This document shows, piece after piece, positions 1-3,484 of a stretch of 5,851 nt of DNA (position 1 is the first letter of the stretch; each line of letters opens with the position of its first letter). The stretch is from contig JASHQP010000192.1 in assembly GCA_030039095.1 (NCBI GenBank), positions 1 through 5,851 on the forward strand. Direction: 5' to 3'. Position numbers and translations under genes: made by a program. The stretch is from Streptosporangiaceae bacterium. GTDB taxonomy: Bacteria > Actinomycetota > Actinomycetes > Streptosporangiales > Streptosporangiaceae. A model generated the notes under the pieces. That model saw only the letters and a program-made list of their open reading frames with translations, searched no databases and was not told where the DNA came from.

Positions 1-618
1 GCCGCAGCCCTCCTTCACGACGGCGCCACCGCTTTGGGCTTGATCGAAGGGACCGGCATTCATGCCGGCGAGACGGCTCTCGTGGTCGGTGCGGCCGGTG
101 GGCTCGGAATCCTGCTCGTGCAGTACATAGCCGCTGCCGGAGGGCGGGTCGTCGCGGCCGCCCGCGGCGAGCACAAGCAGGAACTGGCACTTCACATGGG
201 CGCCATCGCTGCCGTGGACTACAGCCGCAACGACTGGACCGGGCGGGTCCGGGACGCCGCAGGGGGCATGGGACCCCAGGTGGTCTTCGACGGAGTCGGC
301 GGCGAACTCGGCGCCGCGGCATTCGCTGTTACCGCTGCGGGTGGCCGGTTCTCCGCCCATGGCGCGCCCAGCGGCGGCTTCGCACCGATCGACCCTGATG
401 AGGCGGCCCGGCGCGATATCACCGTGAAGGGTATTGAACAGGTCCAGCTCAAAAGCGCTGACCGAAAAAGGCTCACCTGGCAAGCCATGACTGACGCCGC
501 GGCCGGGACGATCGATCCGGTGATCGGCCAGAGGTTCTCCCTTGACCGCGCGGCCGACGCCCACCGCGCTATCGAAGCGCGCACTGTGACCGCCAAGACC
601 CTCCTGGAGATCCGATGA
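1..618 (+). CDS. MDR-family NADPH:quinone reductase-like oxidoreductase, C-terminal part (5' truncated)
   Basis: The reading frame is open from base 1 and ends at TGA 616-618, giving 205 residues of a protein family that usually has about 310-330, so the N-terminal GroES-like catalytic domain is missing. The visible part is the Rossmann nucleotide-binding domain. A Gly-rich turn, VVGAAGGLG, lies at visible residues 28-36 and is the usual NADPH-binding loop of zinc-independent quinone reductases. It is followed by alternating beta strands and helices, the conserved VFDGVGG strand near residue 95, and the family's typical end in which a helix like AADAHRAIEARTVTAKTLLEI closes the fold. I see no structural zinc cysteine cluster in this part. 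By family, it would reduce quinones, enones or similar carbonyl substrates with NADPH in the cytosol; the substrate cannot be told. An internal TTG at 34 is not the true start because homologous-looking sequence (visible AAALLHDGATA) continues upstream of it. It overlaps the next gene by 4 bp, so the two are probably co-translated. Confidence 0.88.
   Translation, partial: AAALLHDGATALGLIEGTGIHAGETALVVGAAGGLGILLVQYIAAAGGRVVAAARGEHKQELALHMGAIAAVDYSRNDWTGRVRDAAGGMGPQVVFDGVGGELGAAAFAVTAAGGRFSAHGAPSGGFAPIDPDEAARRDITVKGIEQVQLKSADRKRLTWQAMTDAAAGTIDPVIGQRFSLDRAADAHRAIEARTVTAKTLLEIR
606..609 (+). promoter_or_regulatory. Ribosome binding site of the PPOX gene
   Basis: GGAG lies inside the end of the upstream reductase gene, 5 nt before ATG 615. 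This supports the overlapping ATGA start as the true one. Confidence 0.6.
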
Positions 619-1025
619 ACATCGTCGACGACGCCCACCTCACCTACCTCACCAGCCACCGTCATGGTCAGCTCGCCACGATCGCACCCGATGGGACCCC
701 GCAGAACAAGCCGGTGGGCTACCGCTACAACCCAGAGCATCACAGCATCGATATCGCTGGATTCGGCATGGAACGCTCAGCGAAATACCGCAACGTCGCT
801 GTCAACGCAGCCGTCGCCTTCGTCATCGATGACACGATAGGCGAGGGCCCTGTCGGCATGCGGTTCGTTGAGATCCGCGGTCGCGCCGAGCGCGCCACCG
901 TCACCGATCCCCAGCGGACTGACGGACTGAGCGCACAGATCATCCGGATCTATCCACGTCGGGTCGTCAGCTGGAACGTCGACCCCGGCGAGCCCGGCCT
1001 CCGGACCTTTGACGTTCCCCAATAG
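615..1025 (+). CDS. PPOX-class probable F420-dependent oxidoreductase (MSMEG_5819/OxyR-like)
   Basis: This is a complete 136-residue protein, the normal size for single-domain split-barrel flavin/deazaflavin enzymes of the pyridoxamine 5'-phosphate oxidase superfamily. The N-terminal half has the typical beta-hairpin (GQLATIAPDGTPQNKPVGY, residues 18-36), in which the enzyme reads as 'X-ATI-xx-DG-xPxxxPVGY'. The middle has the MERSAKYRNV segment (52-61), the dimer and cofactor-side region. The end carries RIYPRRVVSWNVDP (111-124), which I recognise as the closing signature of the MSMEG_5819/OxyR subgroup; OxyR is a reductase in oxytetracycline biosynthesis. Members are thought to use F420, though FMN cannot be excluded from sequence alone. 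The start at 615 is supported by GGAG five bases upstream and the ATGA overlap with the quinone reductase-like gene. The pairing suggests a two-enzyme redox operon, possibly for reducing a shared quinone-like or polyketide-like substrate; that part is inference. Confidence 0.85.
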   Translation: MNIVDDAHLTYLTSHRHGQLATIAPDGTPQNKPVGYRYNPEHHSIDIAGFGMERSAKYRNVAVNAAVAFVIDDTIGEGPVGMRFVEIRGRAERATVTDPQRTDGLSAQIIRIYPRRVVSWNVDPGEPGLRTFDVPQ

Positions 1026-1061
1026 GCAGGCCACTCACCCTGGTTGGCGACTGGCGAGGAA

Positions 1062-1101
1062 GTGGCGGATGCGAGATCGTGCACGCAATCGCACCTGCCG
1101 T
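1062..1101. terminator. Possible bidirectional terminator between convergent genes
   Basis: The 81-bp gap between two converging genes holds a long dyad. Bases 1062-1068 pair with 1095-1101 (including three G-T wobbles on the plus strand) and 1070-1074 (TGCGA) pair with 1089-1093 (TCGCA), with one A-C mismatch between. The 14-nt loop contains the palindrome CGTGCACG. No T-tract follows on either strand, as is common in high-GC actinobacteria. The wobble pairs become A-C mismatches on the minus-strand RNA, so the hairpin would be stronger for the plus-strand operon. Position and symmetry support a terminator; strength is not shown. Confidence 0.5.
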
Positions 1102-1106
1102 AGCTG

Positions 1107-1526
1107 TCAGCTGCCAGGGTAAGTTCCGAAGCTCCAGCTGACCGACCAGGGGTCGGCGACCGTGAAGGTGCGGTTGCCGTAGTGGGTGTCCTGCAGCTCC
1201 CGGGTGATGTCCAGGCCCGCGTCCCTGGCCCGCTGGTACAGGGCGTCGGGGTCCGGCGTCACAACGTAGAGCCAGGTGGGCACCGGCTGCTCCGACCTGC
1301 GGATGATGATGCCACCGCTGCCATGCGGCCAGCGCAGCTCGATCTCCGCGTAGCTGCCCGGCTCCTCTCCCGCGATCAGCGCCGTGGGCTCGAAGCCAAA
1401 GGTGGCGACCAGGAAGTCGATCGCCGCCTGCGGGTCGGGATACGGAACGCTGGGCCAGATCGTCGGCGGCCGGTCGGGCGAGCTCGGCTCGACCGACGTG
1501 GTCACGGCCGGATCGGTATTCGTCAT
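1107..1526 (-). CDS. VOC-superfamily (glyoxalase/bleomycin-resistance fold) protein
   Basis: This is a 139-residue protein with one full VOC unit of two beta-alpha-beta-beta-beta halves. The first half begins at about residue 25 (WPSVPYPDPQAAIDFLVATF) and includes SYAEIELRW (58-66). The second begins at WLYVVTPDPDALYQRARDAG (85-104) and ends in WSFGTYPG (131-138), a typical end for PhnB/glyoxalase-like members. Such proteins bind or isomerise small molecules, often with a metal, or sequester antibiotics. The usual closing DPxGNxWSFG reads DPWSVSWSFG here (125-134), so the normal Gly-Asn turn is replaced. The protein is cytosolic, with no signal peptide. It starts 4 nt after the stop of the araC-family gene. 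The GAGGG just before the ATG is only 1 nt away, too close for a normal ribosome binding site, so translation probably depends on coupling to the upstream gene. Function beyond the fold cannot be named; AraC-VOC pairs are common in actinomycetes. Confidence 0.85.
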   Translation of the reverse strand: MTNTDPAVTTSVEPSSPDRPPTIWPSVPYPDPQAAIDFLVATFGFEPTALIAGEEPGSYAEIELRWPHGSGGIIIRRSEQPVPTWLYVVTPDPDALYQRARDAGLDITRELQDTHYGNRTFTVADPWSVSWSFGTYPGS

Positions 1527-1530
1527 GCCC

Positions 1531-2340
1531 TCAGCGTGCGCCGCGGCCGGACCCTGGGTCTTGGAGAAAGGGGAGTTCCTCGGTCATCCACTGGCCCGGC
1601 GTACAGCCGGCGAGCCGCTTCCAGTCATTGGCCAGGTGCGCCTGGTCGAAGTAGCCGCACGCAGCCGCGGTCTGGGCCAGGCTGGCCGTCCGGCCCGAAC
1701 GCAGGCACCTGCGGGCCTGGCCGAACCGGAAGATCCGGGCCATGGTCTTGGGTGTCAGGCCAAGCTCGGCGCGGACAAGCTGGCCCAGATGGCGGCGGCC
1801 GAGCCCGACCTGCTCGGCGACCGTGGAGACGGGCACGCGTCCCGCAGAAAGGGCCAGCCTGCGCCACGCAGCGTCGGCCAGCGGCGGGCAGCAGTCTTCG
1901 ACCGCCCACGCCGCCAGGACGGCGTCCAGCACCGCGGCCCGGCCGGCCGGGCCCGGGGCATCGGCCAGACGATCTGTCAGCTCGTCGCAGCGGCGCCCGA
2001 CGATGTCCTCCAGGGGCCACACCCCCTCAGCGAGCGCGGCCGCGGGCAGCCCCAGCAGCGCCCGCGAGCCTCGCGGGGTCAGCGCGAGCTGGACACCACG
2101 CTGCCTGCCGTCGTGGAGGATTTCGACCGGGCCGGACCGCAGCCCCGCGACCGTGGCGGCGGCGGCGACATCCGGATGGCCAGCCCGGCGCACGGTCAGC
2201 GGTGCACCGACGCTGACCACGAGCTCGAGGGTCCCGTCGGGCAGACCACGGTGCCGGCCGGGGGGCCAGCCCGCCATGTCGAAATCGGCGTAGCTGGCCA
2301 CGAACGGCCGCAGCAGCGGGGACAGCCTCACCCGCTCCAC
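1531..2340 (-). CDS. AraC-family transcriptional regulator
   Basis: This is a 269-residue DNA-binding regulator. Residues 1-110 form the sensory part found in a common actinobacterial AraC group, with the landmark RHRGLPDGTLELVVSV (29-44) and a second strand-rich segment GVQLALTPRGSRALLG (82-97). Residues about 170-255 hold the double helix-turn-helix: first VSTVAEQVGLGRRHLGQLV (171-189), then SLAQTAAACGYFDQAHLAND (220-239). The GYFDQAHL segment is the hallmark of the second AraC helix-turn-helix. The only usable start is GTG 2340; no in-frame start lies in the 60 bases upstream and there is no good Shine-Dalgarno sequence. The gene begins 4 nt after the stop of the thiol-oxidoreductase gene, so it probably relies on translational coupling. 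It ends 4 nt before the VOC gene. The likely role is control of its own operon in response to a small molecule; the ligand is unknown. Confidence 0.92.
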   Translation of the reverse strand: MERVRLSPLLRPFVASYADFDMAGWPPGRHRGLPDGTLELVVSVGAPLTVRRAGHPDVAAAATVAGLRSGPVEILHDGRQRGVQLALTPRGSRALLGLPAAALAEGVWPLEDIVGRRCDELTDRLADAPGPAGRAAVLDAVLAAWAVEDCCPPLADAAWRRLALSAGRVPVSTVAEQVGLGRRHLGQLVRAELGLTPKTMARIFRFGQARRCLRSGRTASLAQTAAACGYFDQAHLANDWKRLAGCTPGQWMTEELPFLQDPGSGRGAR

Positions 2341-2344
2341 ACTA

Positions 2345-3058
2345 TTAGCCGACGGCGCAGGAGTCGCCGTCGCAGCTCGCCTCGGAGCCGCCGTCGGCCG
2401 GGGCGCTGACGGGCGTCAGCTGGCTCGCGTCGTCGTAAGCACGCTGCAGCAGTTGCAGCAGCACCTCGGGCGGCTGCGCCCCGCTGACCGCGTACTTGCC
2501 GTCGGCCACGAAGAACGGCACGCCGGAGATGCCGTAGCGCGCGGCCTGCTGCTCGTCGGCTCGCACCGCGTCGGAGAAATCGTCGCCGTCGACGACGGCC
2601 TGTGCCTCCGCGGCCGGCAGGCCGACCTCCGTGGCCAGGCGCACGAGCGTGGGCTTGTCGGCGATCGGGAGGCCCTCGGTGAAGGTGGCGCGCATCAGGC
2701 GCTCCTTCATCTCGGGCTGCAGGCCGTGCTCGGAGGCCAGGTGGAGCACCCGGTGGGCGTCGAACGTGTTGCCACCGCGCATGAGGTCGAACCGGAACTC
2801 CAGGCCGTCGGCGGCGGCGCGCTCGGTCATCTGCTCGCCGGCCTGCTCGGCCTGGGCGGTCGTCATGCCGTACTTGCTGGCCAGATGCTCAGCGTGGCTC
2901 CCGGTGCGCTGCTCGGGCGCGCCCGGGTCGAGCTCGAAGGACCGGTAGGTCACCTCGACCTCGTCAGGATGGCCGAACGAGGCGACCGCGCTCTCGAACC
3001 GGCGCTTGCCGATGTAACACCACGGGCACACGACGTCGGACCAGATTTCAACTTTCAT
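2345..3058 (-). CDS. FrnE-like DsbA-family thiol oxidoreductase
   Basis: This is a 237-residue protein of the DsbA/2-hydroxychromene-2-carboxylate isomerase-like thioredoxin-fold group. The start MKVEIWSDVVCPWCYIGKR carries the active-site CPWC at residues 11-14, directly after the first strand. A helical insertion fills roughly 50-165, including the family block GGNTFDAHRVLH (95-106). The fold returns with the cis-proline loop GISGVPFFV (176-184, Pro181) that faces the active site. There is no signal peptide, so it acts in the cytosol, unlike classical DsbA. The C-terminus ends in a second cysteine pair, Cys229 and Cys234 (CDGDSC, a CX4C motif), a feature described for Deinococcus FrnE and thought to take part in thiol exchange. 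By family, it catalyses disulfide exchange and may protect against oxidative stress. GAAGG lies about 11 nt before the ATG. It is the first gene of a tight three-gene unit with the AraC and VOC genes. The 5' side borders the fpg-like remnant, so its promoter must lie within or across that remnant. Confidence 0.93.
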   Translation of the reverse strand: MKVEIWSDVVCPWCYIGKRRFESAVASFGHPDEVEVTYRSFELDPGAPEQRTGSHAEHLASKYGMTTAQAEQAGEQMTERAAADGLEFRFDLMRGGNTFDAHRVLHLASEHGLQPEMKERLMRATFTEGLPIADKPTLVRLATEVGLPAAEAQAVVDGDDFSDAVRADEQQAARYGISGVPFFVADGKYAVSGAQPPEVLLQLLQRAYDDASQLTPVSAPADGGSEASCDGDSCAVG

Positions 3059-3106
3059 GCACGTGAGAACCTTCGCCGCGATCGCGTGATTCCCCCAGCT
3101 CAGCCG

Positions 3107-3201
3107 CAGGTTCCCCAGGCCGGCGATGGCCTTCTGATCGATCAGGACGGCCTTGATCGCCCCGCGGCGCCCGTCGAGTATGCGGTCGAGTTCGGCCGGC
3201 G
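3107..3201 (-). pseudogene. Inverted middle fragment of an Fpg/Nei-type DNA glycosylase gene
   Basis: The minus strand from about 3200 down to 3107 reads PAELDRILDGRRGAIKA and then VLIDQKAIAGLGNL. The segment IKAVLIDQKAIAGLGN is a hallmark of the Fpg/MutM/Nei DNA-repair glycosylases (family pattern K-x-x-L-L-D-Q-x-x-I-A-G-x-G-N), where it precedes and enters the helix-two-turn-helix DNA-binding region. In intact enzymes the next residues are (L/I)(L/Y)ADExLWxAxIHP; here they are missing on this strand, which instead runs into unrelated sequence (RLSWGNHA) ahead of the thiol-oxidoreductase gene. The missing continuation lies on the opposite strand from 3202. The N-terminal catalytic part of the enzyme is absent, there is no start codon and no full ORF, so this is a non-functional relic. 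It also occupies the upstream region of the thiol-oxidoreductase gene. Family identity is strong; the exact paralogue is not resolved. Confidence 0.75.
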
Positions 3202-3328
3202 CTCGCCGACGAGATCTTGTGGCCCGCGGGCATCCATCCGCGCCGGCGAGCGGGGCAGGCTGAGCGACCGCATCGTCGGCATGTTTGACCGGCTCCGTGC
3301 GGTGGCCGAATCACACGACGGCGAATGA
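3202..3328 (+). pseudogene. C-terminal-side fragment of the same Fpg/Nei-type gene, frameshifted
   Basis: From 3202 the plus strand reads LADEILWPAGIHPRRRAG, the second hallmark block of Fpg-type glycosylases (N-x-x-A-D-E-x-L-W-x-A-x-I-H-P). After GGGG at 3252-3255 the match moves by one base and continues as RLSDRIVGMFDRLRAVAES to TGA 3326-3328. This fits the following family region, which reads like xLSDxExxRLFDxLRAVLxES. Removing one G restores a continuous frame, A-G-R-L-S-D. The usual C-terminal zinc finger with two CxxC pairs (about 50-60 residues) is absent after the stop. With the inverted upstream block, the missing N-terminus and the frameshift, this is a broken gene. The downstream part could have been lost in the same rearrangement or by later decay. 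Confidence 0.72.
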
Positions 3329-3346
3329 GCGCGTCGAGGCCGGCCA

Positions 3347-3362
3347 GCGGCTCACGAGCCGC
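3347..3362. terminator. Compact GC hairpin after the glycosylase remnant
   Basis: GCGGCTC (3347-3353) and GAGCCGC (3356-3362) are perfect inverted repeats. Six pairs with a 4-nt CACG loop form easily. It lies 18 nt after the stop of the plus-strand remnant, where a terminator for the lost gene would be expected. There is no T-tract, so termination is only a suggestion. Confidence 0.4.
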
Positions 3363-3403
3363 ACTCGTCATCTGTCGCACACACACTGGCTACCTTTCGA
3401 CAA

Positions 3404-3448
3404 TTGCCCGTTCTCCTGCGACGGGCCATCGCAGTAATCTCCGGGCAA
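3404..3448. promoter_or_regulatory. Overlapping inverted repeats, possible operator or leader structure
   Basis: TTGCCCG at 3404-3410 is a perfect inverted match to CGGGCAA at 3442-3448. The overlapping GCCCGT at 3406-3411 is a perfect inverted match to ACGGGC at 3421-3426 (9-nt loop). The left arm can therefore pair with either right arm, but not both. The last arm ends about 24 nt before the ribosome binding site of the lipoprotein gene. This could be a regulator binding site or a switching leader hairpin; in a GC-rich genome short repeats also arise by chance. Confidence 0.3.
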
Positions 3449-3471
3449 ACCTCACAACCGTGACGTTGAGT

Positions 3472-3477
3472 GGGGAG
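3472..3477 (+). promoter_or_regulatory. Ribosome binding site deciding the lipoprotein start
   Basis: GGGGAG is 7 nt before ATG 3485 and overlaps the alternative GTG codon at 3470. It therefore favours ATG 3485 as the start. Confidence 0.7.
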
Positions 3478-3484
3478 TCCCGAT

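Larger units (their letters stand above)
3329..3484. other. Intergenic leader upstream of the solute-binding protein gene
   Basis: This region holds the hairpin at 3347-3362 and the overlapping inverted repeats at 3404-3448, but no supported coding sequence. It is less GC-rich around 3390-3460 than its flanks, as expected of a promoter region. I could not find a convincing -35/-10 pair at standard spacing. TAATCT at 3435-3440 is the best -10-like hexamer, without a matching -35. Confidence 0.4.

Noticed and set aside
3077..3086. Perfect palindrome CGCGATCGCG as a regulator site
   Set aside because: CG-rich 10-bp palindromes are frequent in such genomes and there is no second copy nearby. It is mentioned only as context for the promoter question.
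3140..3215. GntR/UTRA-like reading (PVEYAVEFGRR) on the plus strand
   Set aside because: The resemblance to a UTRA-domain segment is short. The opposite strand of the same bases gives a far stronger and longer Fpg-family match.
2453..3328. 291-codon plus-strand frame spanning the antisense of the thiol-oxidoreductase gene and the glycosylase remnant
   Set aside because: The first 200 codons are a shadow of the minus-strand gene. Only its last 24 codons (RLSDRIVGMF and following) carry real signal, which is reported as part of the pseudogene.
3048..3386. 112-codon minus-strand frame with a CRRCGRSAC stretch
   Set aside because: The Cys pairs suggested the missing zinc finger of the glycosylase, but the frame differs from the one carrying IDQKAIAGLGN, the order would be wrong, and the rest is Arg-rich noise.
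3470..3484. GTG 3470 as the start of the lipoprotein gene
   Set aside because: The ribosome binding site GGGGAG overlaps and follows this codon, and is well spaced for ATG 3485. The extra five residues add nothing to the signal peptide.
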